A stretch of 12,335 nucleotides of DNA, taken from assembly GCA_964622625.1 (NCBI GenBank), contig CAZUUQ010000084.1, positions 1-12,335 of the forward strand, in the 5' to 3' direction. Below are positions 6,635 through 12,335 of this stretch, piece after piece. This stretch comes from CAZCWM01 sp964622625 (lineage in GTDB: Bacteria > Planctomycetota > Phycisphaerae > Phycisphaerales > Phycisphaeraceae). The notes below the pieces were generated by a model. It worked only from the letters and a program-made list of their open reading frames with translations, was not told where the DNA came from and did no database searches. The translations under genes were made by a program, and so were the position numbers. Position 1 is the first letter of the stretch. Every line of letters starts with the position of its first letter.

Positions 6635-6973
6635 ATGTCTGGTTCGCCCATGATGCGTGGTCTGTCGCCGCGGACACTGGCCCGGGGCGCCCGGGTGTTG
6701 CGAACCCTTGGACATCCTGTGCGTCTGCGGCTGGTCGAACTTCTGGTGCGGCGCGATTGGACTGTGGGTGAGCTGGCGGAGGCGACGGGCCGGCCTGTGA
6801 GCGTCGTCAGCAGTCATCTGGGACGGATGCATCTGGCCGGGCTGTTATCGCGAGAGCGGCGGGGGAAGGCGGTTCACTACCGCGTGGCGCATCCCCATGT
6901 TGCCAGGATTCTCCAGATTCTCCACCAGGAGCAGTTCGCGGCTGAAATGTTCGAAGGAGGCGAGGCCATCTGA
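6635..6973 (+). CDS. ArsR/SmtB-family winged-helix transcriptional regulator
   Basis: 112 residues, typical length for the family. LRTLGHPVRLRLVELLV (22-38) is the signature first helix pair. TVGELAEATGRPVSVVSSHL (43-62) is the helix-turn-helix. LSRERRGKAVHYRV (71-84) is the wing. ArsR proteins are dimeric repressors that release DNA on binding a metal or on cysteine oxidation. This one has no Cys at all, and His86, His88 and His97 do not fit the alpha-5 D-x-H-x10-H-x2-E zinc site, so a classic metal or thiol switch is unlikely. Its divergence from the sulfite reductase gene suggests control of that promoter (inference). No good ribosome-binding site precedes 6635: GAGG is only 2 nt away, and the -10 placement would make a leaderless message. 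Met6 (6650) or Met7 (6653) are alternative starts. Confidence 0.88.
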   Translation: MSGSPMMRGLSPRTLARGARVLRTLGHPVRLRLVELLVRRDWTVGELAEATGRPVSVVSSHLGRMHLAGLLSRERRGKAVHYRVAHPHVARILQILHQEQFAAEMFEGGEAI

Positions 6974-7005
6974 GGCATTTGCGGCGGAATTGCGTAAAAA
7001 GACCA

Positions 7006-7034
7006 TTCCCAATCTGAGCGCATATCGTTAGTAT
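7006..7034 (+). promoter_or_regulatory. Possible promoter of the structured leader and first array PEP-CTERM gene
   Basis: TTCCCA (7006-7011) and TAGTAT (7029-7034) are each 4/6 matches to the -35 and -10 boxes, with 17 bp between. RNA would start near 7041, ten bases before the folded leader begins. It is a weak match on its own; its position relative to the RNA fold adds support. Confidence 0.3.
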
Positions 7035-7050
7035 ATTCCCTTGGGTGGGG

Positions 7051-7137
7051 GAGAAAGCCGACCCTGGGTTGAAGCCCAGGGCGTTGCGTGACGGGCGTCT
7101 TCACGGACGACCTGTCATACGGAACCAAGGCTTTCTC
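7051..7137 (+). promoter_or_regulatory. Candidate structured 5' leader RNA (three-way junction)
   Basis: GAGAAAGCC (7051-7059) and GGCTTTCTC (7129-7137) are perfectly complementary over 9 bp and enclose two hairpins. The first is CCCTGGG (7062-7068) with CCCAGGG (7075-7081) and a 6-nt loop. The second pairs 7089-7099 with 7106-7117 as 11 pairs, one of them a G-U wobble, with a single bulged A at 7110 and loop TTCACG. The ribosome-binding site AGGGGG (7142-7147) follows four bases after the closing stem, and the ATG is at 7158. This is the layout of a cis-acting regulatory RNA. It does not match any riboswitch consensus I can recall. The pairings are read directly; regulatory function is inference. 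Confidence 0.55.
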
Positions 7138-7157
7138 GCGTAGGGGGCACAGACACC

Positions 7158-7745
7158 ATGTCAATGCGTTTGTTGGGCGCGCCGCGGCCGCTGGCCGTGG
7201 CGGGAGTTTGTGCAGTTATCTTCACGTTGCTTACACCGTCGGCCCAGGCTGTGGGTCTGGATGATCTGGGCGCCTACGTCGGCACGTGGGTCAACCACAC
7301 GTTTTACGATCCGGCATTCCCCGACGACGCCACGGGACCGGTGGCGCTCACGCTGGCGCTGAGCGATTCGACGCTGCACGTGGCCTTCGATCTGGGCGGG
7401 CAGGTTTTCGGTTTCGCTGATCCGCCGCCGGTCCTGTTCGACGCGCCGTTGACCTTCGACGGCGGGGGGCTGGTCTTCCCGGTTCACTTCAGCGCCACGC
7501 AGGCGCAGACGATGCTCGGCGATATCAGCGGCACGCTGGAATCCGACGGCAGCCTGCACCTGGTCATCGACAATTTGCTGGCGCCGATCGCGAACCTGGG
7601 TTTTGCGCGGGTGGAAGCAACGGGCACGCTCGGCGGGGGCCTGGTGGACCTGTTCTATGACGTGTTCCGGGTGGAAAGCGGCGATGAGCCATACGCTTCG
7701 GGCGCGCTGACGGCTGTGCTCATTCCCGAGCCGGCGACGCTGGGG
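7158..7745 (+). CDS. PEP-CTERM protein, 3' end lost in scaffold gap
   Basis: 196 residues are visible before the gap. A signal peptide covers about 1-31 (hydrophobic core, then PSAQA-VG). The mature part (GAYVGTWVNHTFYDPAF, VALTLALSDSTLHVAFDLGG, ISGTLESDGSLHLVID) is an all-beta pattern of alternating strands. It has a lipocalin or jelly-roll look, but I assign no family. At 189-196 it reads IPEPATLG, the start of the PEP-CTERM tag, and then meets the Ns. Only the membrane stretch and Arg tail are missing, about 15-20 residues. The start is ATG at 7158 with AGGGGG ten bases upstream; Met3 at 7164 is an alternative. It is the first gene of the plus-strand array and follows a folded leader. Sequence after the gap in the same frame is not a credible continuation. 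Confidence 0.85.
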
Positions 7746-7845
7746 NNNNNNNNNNNNNNNNNNNNNNNNNNNNNNNNNNNNNNNNNNNNNNNNNNNNNNN
7801 NNNNNNNNNNNNNNNNNNNNNNNNNNNNNNNNNNNNNNNNNNNNN
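7746..7845. other. Scaffold gap (100 N)
   Basis: Exactly 100 undetermined bases, a conventional placeholder for a gap of unknown length. It interrupts the PEP-CTERM tag of the preceding gene; missing sequence could include further genes. Confidence 0.99.
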
Positions 7846-7994
7846 GGTTTGGACGCGGGTTCGCCCTGCGGGCCCGCGCGGGAGAGGTGTCATTTCGCTC
7901 GGGAAAAAAGAGTGTGCTCCGCGGATGAGATGTGGCGCGGGTTCGGATGGACGATCCGCGTGTGGATCTTCACCTGGCCTGCCACGGCTGAATC

Positions 7995-8000
7995 AAGGAG
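7995..8000 (+). promoter_or_regulatory. Ribosome-binding site fixing the start at 8009
   Basis: AAGGAG lies eight bases before the ATG at 8009. It selects this start over the open frame that extends to 7925. Confidence 0.75.
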
Positions 8001-8008
8001 AGCATGTC

Positions 8009-8989
8009 ATGAACAAGAAGGGATGGATGGCGGCATGTCTGCTGGCCGCGACGGCCGCGGGGGCATCCGCCGGCGCGGTGAAGACGGGACTCGTCGGGGT
8101 CGCTTTGCTCGATACGTCCTTCGCCGATGTGGCCGGCACGCACGACCCGGCCGCCGGACCCGTTTATGCGGTGGACGTCTTCGCCAACGCGGGAGCCAGC
8201 TTCAAGATGGGGACGGTCATCGCCAAACCGGACAAGGATTACACCCGGCTCAGCGAGGGCGGCCTGCCCCTGCTCACTTTCAGCAACGGCAATGACCCGC
8301 TGACCGCCTACGGCATTCAGGACTTCAAGGCGTCCACCAAGGCGACGGTCAACGGCGTCCATGGCATTCGCTCGAAGCTGCTGCTCATCCAGGGCGGGAT
8401 CGATTCGAGCAAGAGCATCAGCGCCGGCAGCGGCACGCTCGCCCAGTACCAGGTCGTCGGGCCGCAGAGCATCATCGAAGTGCAGTTCACCCTCGCGATC
8501 ACCGGCGACATCGCCATTCCCGACACGCGCACCGGCTCGGTTTTCTCCATCGGCGCCACCTTCAGCATCACGGACATCGCGGGCGCTCCGCTCGTCACGC
8601 AGACCGGCGTCTGGCAGGGCGGGCACGGCTCGGAGTTCAGGGCCGGCCTGCTGAATGCCGCGGGCATCACCACATCATCGAGCGACGCCGACGACGTGCG
8701 CACGCGCTCCATCGCCGGCGACACCTCCTGGATCGTGTCGCTGCCCACTGACAGCTATTTCAACCTGCAATACACGACTTACTACACGCTCTCGGGCCCG
8801 GCCGGCGAAGCTTCGGATCCCGTCGTCATCGACCTGGGCGACACGGTGGAACTGACGTTCGGCCCGGGGCCGGGTTTTGAGGGCGCCCAGCTCATTCTCA
8901 TACCAGAGCCGGCAACGGCGTGGCTGTTGCTTTGGGCCGCCGGGACGTTTCTGCATCGGCGGCCGGCCGGTCGGAGCGGCGGGCGCTGA
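8009..8989 (+). CDS. PEP-CTERM protein, unknown beta-rich ectodomain
   Basis: 326 residues from the ATG at 8009, chosen because AAGGAG sits eight bases upstream and a signal peptide follows directly (MNKKGWMAACLLAATAAGAS, cleavage near 21-23). The mature part is rich in Thr/Ser/Gly with alternating hydrophobics (AVDVFANAGASF, IEVQFTLAITGDIAIPDTR, FSIGATFSITDIAG, NLQYTTYYTLSG), typical of secreted beta sandwiches. No catalytic motif or known family was recognised. The C-terminal tag begins at Ile298: IPEPATAWLLLWAAG, then TFLHRRPAGR. The membrane stretch is unusually Trp-rich for this tag. Function is expected to be at the cell surface or in an extracellular matrix after exosortase processing (family knowledge plus inference). 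The next array gene starts 44 bp downstream, so co-transcription is likely. Confidence 0.87.
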   Translation: MNKKGWMAACLLAATAAGASAGAVKTGLVGVALLDTSFADVAGTHDPAAGPVYAVDVFANAGASFKMGTVIAKPDKDYTRLSEGGLPLLTFSNGNDPLTAYGIQDFKASTKATVNGVHGIRSKLLLIQGGIDSSKSISAGSGTLAQYQVVGPQSIIEVQFTLAITGDIAIPDTRTGSVFSIGATFSITDIAGAPLVTQTGVWQGGHGSEFRAGLLNAAGITTSSSDADDVRTRSIAGDTSWIVSLPTDSYFNLQYTTYYTLSGPAGEASDPVVIDLGDTVELTFGPGPGFEGAQLILIPEPATAWLLLWAAGTFLHRRPAGRSGGR

Positions 8990-9020
8990 CACGAACATCG
9001 AACGTGAATGGTCAGGAAAA

Positions 9021-9026
9021 AAGGAG
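9021..9026 (+). promoter_or_regulatory. Ribosome-binding site fixing the start at 9034
   Basis: AAGGAG lies seven bases before the ATG at 9034. It rules out starts further upstream in the same open frame, which would overlap the preceding gene. Confidence 0.75.
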
Positions 9027-9033
9027 TACGTCC

Positions 9034-9850
9034 ATGGGTGTACCGATCGCGGAACGAATCAGAATGGCCGCTTTGCTGGCCGTTGCGGGGGGGATGCTTG
9101 TCGCCGCCCATGAATCCCGCGGCGAGGTGATCGGACCGCCGCCGACGCCTTCCATCACGGTCGGCGTCGAGGGCGTGCCATCGCAATGGGGGCTGATGCT
9201 TGGCGCGACGCATTTCACCAACCGGCCGGGAAGCGAGCACGCGCGCAAGCTCGTCTCGCCGATTCCCTTCGAGGGGATCCTCAACGACCACGTCAATCTG
9301 GAGGTCGTCAATCTGGAGTATGATCCCGACCCGTTTGTGCTCAACAACGTCGTGATCACCAACCCGACGGCGACCACGCAGACCTACACAGTGGGTATAT
9401 CGCTGCCCACGGTGTTTCCGGGGCCGAGTTTCATCTCGGGCACGGTGCTTGTGGGGGTGATTGACGGCAATGACGACGGCGGCGCGACCGTTGCGACAGC
9501 GGCGGGATTCCCCATCTACGCGGCGCAGATCGACTTCGTCACGGTGGCGACGCTGCTGGACGACCCGACAAGCATCGTGATGGTCGGAAGCGGCCCGCCG
9601 GCCAATGCGTCGGACGTATTCGGGCCTGTCGTCCATGCGGGCGCGGTGACGGCCAACATCGGAATCCAGTTGCGGTTCAGTCTGACGGCAGGCGACACAG
9701 CGTCGATCCTCAGCCGCTTCGACGTGGTGGCGATCCCCGAGCCGGCGACGGTCGGCGTGCTGCTGCTGGGCGGGGTCGCGCTGCTGCGTCGGCCGATGCG
9801 CCGCGACGGTGCGGCAGCCTGGTCGTGCACCTCGGGTCGGCGCGCGCCGG
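9034..9850 (+). CDS. PEP-CTERM protein, 3' end runs into scaffold gap
   Basis: 272 residues are visible. The ATG at 9034 has AAGGAG seven bases before it. A signal peptide spans about 1-30 (MAALLAVAGGMLVAAHESRG). The mature part starts with a Pro-rich stretch (PPPTPS) and contains LEVVNLEYDPDPFVLNNVVI and TNPTATTQTYTVGISLP, a pattern like beta-sandwich domains in secreted proteins that describe contacts between strands; no specific family is claimed. The PEP tag starts at Ile234: IPEPATVGVLLLGGVALL, then RRPMRR. Unusually, the frame stays open for 17 more residues (DGAAAW onwards) to the gap. Related tags usually stop within a few residues of the Arg cluster, so sequence next to the gap may be misassembled or the tail is atypically long. 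It follows the preceding gene by 44 bp. Confidence 0.84.
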
Positions 9851-9950
9851 NNNNNNNNNNNNNNNNNNNNNNNNNNNNNNNNNNNNNNNNNNNNNNNNNN
9901 NNNNNNNNNNNNNNNNNNNNNNNNNNNNNNNNNNNNNNNNNNNNNNNNNN
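9851..9950. other. Scaffold gap (100 N)
   Basis: Exactly 100 undetermined bases, again directly after a PEP-CTERM tag. True length is unknown. The stop codon of the preceding gene and the upstream control region of the next one lie in it. Confidence 0.99.
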
Positions 9951-9970
9951 CCACGTGCGTGTGTTTTTCA

Positions 9971-9976
9971 AAGGAG
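9971..9976 (+). promoter_or_regulatory. Ribosome-binding site deciding between two adjacent ATGs
   Basis: AAGGAG is four bases before the ATG at 9981 and seven before the ATG at 9984. The seven-to-eight-base spacing of the neighbouring genes favours 9984. Confidence 0.65.
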
Positions 9977-9983
9977 TTCAATG

Positions 9984-10769
9984 ATGCGTTCAGTGTTTGT
10001 GATGACAGTCGCCCTGTGCCTGGGCGCCAACGCGGCCTGGGCCCAGAACCTCGCGCTTTCCATCGGCATCCGTGAGACCGAGGCCGGCGGCGGGGCGACG
10101 GGCGGGCCGGTGTTCGCCAACGGCGGCAGCACGGGCGGTATTGAGTTCGTGAACCTCGACGGCCAGGCGTTGACCCTCGACGGAACCTGGCAGCTTTTCA
10201 CCTTCACGCCCGCGGCCGACATCCTCACCGCGTTCGCCGGCACGACGGCCAACAGCGTGCTCGACGGCGCCTGGGGTACGCTGGAGATGCTGCGCATCCG
10301 CAACATCGACGGCATCACCCAGCCGATCCGCCTCTGGATGGATGAGATCACCGTGACCGAGCGGGCCAGCGCGACCACCGAGGGCTTCGAGGCATTTGAT
10401 CCCGGTGACGAGGTGATCTTCCAGGAGCCGGGTTTCTCCGGCTCCACGTTTGGCAACCTCGTTGACCCCGGTGTCGCCGCCGTCACGGATGCAACGGCGT
10501 TTGCCGGCGACCAGTCGTACGAGCTGAATTTCCAGTTCGTGGACGACGACCCCACGCGCTGGGTTCGCGTGTCCACGTTCGGCACGCTGAATCTGCCCAA
10601 CCCGGCCATTCCGCTGCAATACGGGACGCCGGGGATCGCGCCAACCATCAGCTTCTACGTCCGGGCCGTCGTGATTCCGGAGCCCGCTTCACTGGCCCTG
10701 TGGGCGGTGCTGGGTGGAGTTGTCCTGACGCGGCGTGGCCGGCGGCCGGGCGCGTCAATCGAAGTGTGA
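9984..10769 (+). CDS. PEP-CTERM protein with carbohydrate-binding-like beta domains
   Basis: 261 residues (262 if the preceding ATG at 9981 is used). The signal peptide is MRSVFVMTVALCLGANAAWA-QN, cut near residue 20. The mature part appears to hold two beta-sandwich segments. The first (about 45-120) has DGTWQLFTFTPAAD, LRIRNIDG and RLWMDEITV, reminiscent of galactose-binding-like modules that end in a Trp-Met-Asp-Glu strand. The second (about 125-225) has EGFEAFDPGDEVIFQEPGFS and FAGDQSYELNFQF, the pattern of a PEP-CTERM-linked jelly roll. Both assignments are by pattern only. The tag starts at Ile231: IPEPASLALWAVLGGVV, then LTRRGRR and a nine-residue tail. The LGANAA signal-peptide motif recurs in the gene at 11725. 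Its promoter, if any, is in the gap. Confidence 0.86.
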   Translation: MRSVFVMTVALCLGANAAWAQNLALSIGIRETEAGGGATGGPVFANGGSTGGIEFVNLDGQALTLDGTWQLFTFTPAADILTAFAGTTANSVLDGAWGTLEMLRIRNIDGITQPIRLWMDEITVTERASATTEGFEAFDPGDEVIFQEPGFSGSTFGNLVDPGVAAVTDATAFAGDQSYELNFQFVDDDPTRWVRVSTFGTLNLPNPAIPLQYGTPGIAPTISFYVRAVVIPEPASLALWAVLGGVVLTRRGRRPGASIEV

Positions 10770-10789
10770 CCTGTGGTCGCACGGGGCGA

Positions 10790-10859
10790 GGGGAGAAAGC
10801 GCCTTGTGTTTCCGTCGGGCCGGTGCAGCTCCAAGGGAGCTGCGGTCTGAAACGCTTTC
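10790..10859 (+). promoter_or_regulatory. Second candidate structured leader RNA
   Basis: GAAAGCG (10795-10801) pairs perfectly with CGCTTTC (10853-10859). Inside lies a perfect 8-bp hairpin, GCAGCTCC (10825-10832) with GGAGCTGC (10836-10843). With a three-base loop the innermost pair may open. The ribosome-binding site AAGGAG (10871-10876) follows 11 bases after the closing stem, and the ATG is at 10885. The block GGGGAGAAAGC (10790-10800) is also present at the 5' side of the leader at 7051. Whether the two are one RNA family is inference. Confidence 0.45.
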
Positions 10860-10884
10860 AACCTCATGACAAGGAGTTTTTCCG

Positions 10885-11568
10885 ATGAAGGCAACGAAAT
10901 GGTGGATGGCAATGTGCGTCGCAGCGATCTGGTCGGTGACCGCCTCGGGCGCCCTGATCGGCGCGGTGGCGACGTATGACGCCGACGAAGAGGGTTGGCA
11001 GGGCAGCACCACGTCCACCGTGCAGGTGTACGTGGCCAATGGCGGCAACCCCGACGGGCATATTCAAGTTCGCAAAGACCTCGAGCCTCCGGTGTTCGAC
11101 ATCGGCTCACGCACCAGCGACGATCCGGACTTCCTCGGCGACTACGCGGCCTCGGGCATCACCGGCGCCGGCTTCGACCTCAACGTCTTCAACAGCCCCA
11201 TCGATCGCGCCTTCCTGCGCTTCCGCCGCAATGTGGCGGAGAACGGCTGGCGGTACGACTTCGGCCAGGTGCTGCCCAACGCCAACGTGTGGGAGTCGTT
11301 CGACGTGACGTTCGACCCGACGTGGGATGACCTGACCGCGCGGGCCAACGGCTGGATGACGGACGACGAGATCGATGCCGCGGCCGATCCCAGCCCGTCG
11401 TTCGCCGACGTGATGGCGGACGTCGGCTGGATCGAGGTGCGACTGGCCAGCGAAGGCAGCACGGTCGCGGGCATTGACAATGTACGCCTCGTGCCCGAGC
11501 CGAGCGTTTTGGCGCTGCTTGCCTGCGGGGCCGCGGCCGTACTGCGCCGCCGGCGCCGCCTCGCGTGA
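10885..11568 (+). CDS. PEP-CTERM protein, compact ectodomain
   Basis: 227 residues. AAGGAG lies eight bases before the ATG. The signal peptide is MKATKWWMAMCVAAIWSVTA, with cleavage near SGA at 21-23. The mature part has Asp-rich segments (YDADEEGWQGS, TSDDPDFLGDY, MTDDEIDAAADPSPS), aromatic strands (NGWRYDFGQVLPNANVWESF) and a final WIEVRLASEGSTVAGIDNVRL. That last strand is commonly found right before PEP-CTERM tags in jelly-roll or carbohydrate-binding-like proteins. The Asp clusters could bind calcium (inference). The tag starts at Val203: VPEPSVLALLACGAAAVL, then five Arg. It has PEPS in place of the PEPAT/PEPAS of its neighbours. It lies 115 bp after the preceding gene, with a folded leader between. 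Confidence 0.88.
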   Translation: MKATKWWMAMCVAAIWSVTASGALIGAVATYDADEEGWQGSTTSTVQVYVANGGNPDGHIQVRKDLEPPVFDIGSRTSDDPDFLGDYAASGITGAGFDLNVFNSPIDRAFLRFRRNVAENGWRYDFGQVLPNANVWESFDVTFDPTWDDLTARANGWMTDDEIDAAADPSPSFADVMADVGWIEVRLASEGSTVAGIDNVRLVPEPSVLALLACGAAAVLRRRRRLA

Positions 11569-11605
11569 TTGGGTCAATCGCGGCCCCCGCGGCCGACCGG
11601 CTACG

Positions 11606-11640
11606 CCGCGCTCCGCACGCCTGGTGCGTGCGGAGCGCGG
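11606..11640 (+). terminator. Perfect 15-bp hairpin downstream of the PEP-CTERM gene
   Basis: CCGCGCTCCGCACGC (11606-11620) pairs without mismatch with 11626-11640 around the loop CTGGT. It begins 37 bp past the stop of the gene at 10885 and ends 84 bp before the next ATG. The downstream bases contain only a short CCCTTTG, so it is not a classic U-tailed terminator. It may be a tail-less terminator, an mRNA processing or stability element, or a dispersed palindrome. Confidence 0.45.
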
Positions 11641-11724
11641 GCGTGGTCCCTTTGCCTGTCGCAAGTCACTGCCGCGCCGCAAGCCACTTCGCTAAGCGCG
11701 CAGCGGCCATGAGGAGTACCCGTC

Positions 11725-12335
11725 ATGTGTCGAACCATCCGAATGCTCGTGCTGGCCGCGGCCGCCGCCCTCGGCGCGAACGCGGCCCAGGCGAATCTGC
11801 TGATCAACGGCGACCTGGAGAATCCGCCGGAGCACGAAACCGACGTCGCCGTCGGCTGGACGCTTGAGGAGCCGGACGTTGATGCCAACAACGATCCCGT
11901 GAACTCCGCCACCTTCGCGACATTCGCCAACCATACGCCCGGCGGCAATCGCGGCCTGTGGCTGCGCCCGTTCGTCGGGGGACTGAACAATGACAGCCCG
12001 CCGACCGTCACCGCCCATCTCTACCAGGATGTGCCGGGGGTGCCGGGTATCGTGTACTCGCTGACCGCCTGGTTCCGCATGGAGGCCAACTATGCGGGTC
12101 TGAATCCGGCCGATCCCACCAAGACCCTGCTGGCTCTGGATTTTCTCGGCGTCGGCGATGTCATCCTGTTGTCGGTGGCGCTGGACGTGGACACGGTCTA
12201 TGTGCCGGACAACACCTGGCAGCCGGTGCATATCGGCGCGCTGGCGCCGGCCGGGACCGTGACCGTGCGGGCGCGGGCGTCGATGCTCGACGGCGTGTTC
12301 CAGCCGGTCAATCCGCAGTCCGCTTTCGTGGATGA
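11725..12335 (+). CDS. Secreted protein with carbohydrate-binding-like domain, C-terminus off window
   Basis: 203 complete codons are visible and the gene runs past the window edge. GAGGAG lies eight bases before the ATG. The signal peptide is MCRTIRMLVLAAAAALGANA, with cleavage after AQA near 23. The mature start NLLINGDLENP, then VGWTLEEPD, LYQDVPGVPGIVYSLTAWFRM, DNTWQPVHIGALAPAGTV and RARASMLDG, leading to SAFVD, is the strand order typical of CBM4_9/DUF642-like galactose-binding jelly rolls. In these, the NGDLE start and the final AFVDD strand bracket one domain of about 180 residues. Such domains bind polysaccharide in known members; ligand binding here is inferred. Neighbours and the shared LGANAA signal peptide make a PEP-CTERM tag beyond the window likely, but it is not seen. 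Confidence 0.85.
   Translation, partial: MCRTIRMLVLAAAAALGANAAQANLLINGDLENPPEHETDVAVGWTLEEPDVDANNDPVNSATFATFANHTPGGNRGLWLRPFVGGLNNDSPPTVTAHLYQDVPGVPGIVYSLTAWFRMEANYAGLNPADPTKTLLALDFLGVGDVILLSVALDVDTVYVPDNTWQPVHIGALAPAGTVTVRARASMLDGVFQPVNPQSAFVD

Noticed and set aside
7868..7877. GCGGGCCCGC palindrome and a small CGGAT/ATCCG hairpin (7944-7958)
   Set aside because: Short GC-rich palindromes are expected by chance at this composition, and neither has a supporting position or partner.
7846..7930. In-frame residues after the first gap as the tail of the PEP-CTERM protein
   Set aside because: The gap length is arbitrary, so frame continuity across it is meaningless, and the residues do not look like the missing Arg-rich tail.

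Overview
The window looks like a GC-rich contig from a Planctomycetota-type bacterium, most plausibly Phycisphaerae or a relative in the PVC group. The basis is six secreted proteins that each end in a PEP-CTERM sorting tag (I/VPEPA or PEPS, a hydrophobic stretch, then an Arg-rich tail), together with the base composition and assimilatory-type housekeeping genes. The taxon is inferred; there is no rRNA or marker gene here. Two 100-base runs of N (7746-7845 and 9851-9950) are scaffold gaps.

Left part (1-3431). A truncated SurA/PrsA-like parvulin lipoprotein gene on the minus strand starts 38 bp from a divergent gene for a zinc-ribbon protein with a C-terminal membrane anchor. Next comes a cysteine-desulfurase-type class V aminotransferase, whose upstream region carries a 16-bp direct repeat with a 20-bp period. 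It converges on a minus-strand PEP-CTERM gene that has a clear intrinsic terminator.

Middle part (3465-6973). This holds the minus-strand PEP-CTERM gene, a 362-bp gene-free stretch, a siroheme/4Fe-4S sulfite reductase hemoprotein (all four cluster Cys present) and a divergent Cys-free ArsR-family regulator. The 162-bp sulfite reductase/regulator gap holds a readable promoter, an inverted repeat with 7-bp arms, a 12-bp direct repeat and a 10-bp palindrome. This layout suggests the regulator controls the reductase and/or itself.

Right part (7041-12335). Six plus-strand genes for secreted proteins are arrayed head to tail. Five have a visible PEP-CTERM tag, and the sixth runs off the window before its C-terminus. 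Their ectodomains are not obviously alike, but several share an AAGGAG ribosome-binding site. No exosortase, glycosyltransferase or two-component gene is in the window, so the sorting machinery must lie elsewhere. Two of these genes have leaders predicted to fold into a closed multi-hairpin RNA. In both, a GAGAAAGC-type strand pairs with a GCTTTC-type strand just before the ribosome-binding site. This possible shared cis-regulatory RNA is the most novel signal here.

The sulfur genes (desulfurase, sulfite reductase) and the surface-protein array do not form one evident pathway. No CRISPR array, tRNA, rRNA or transposase was recognised.
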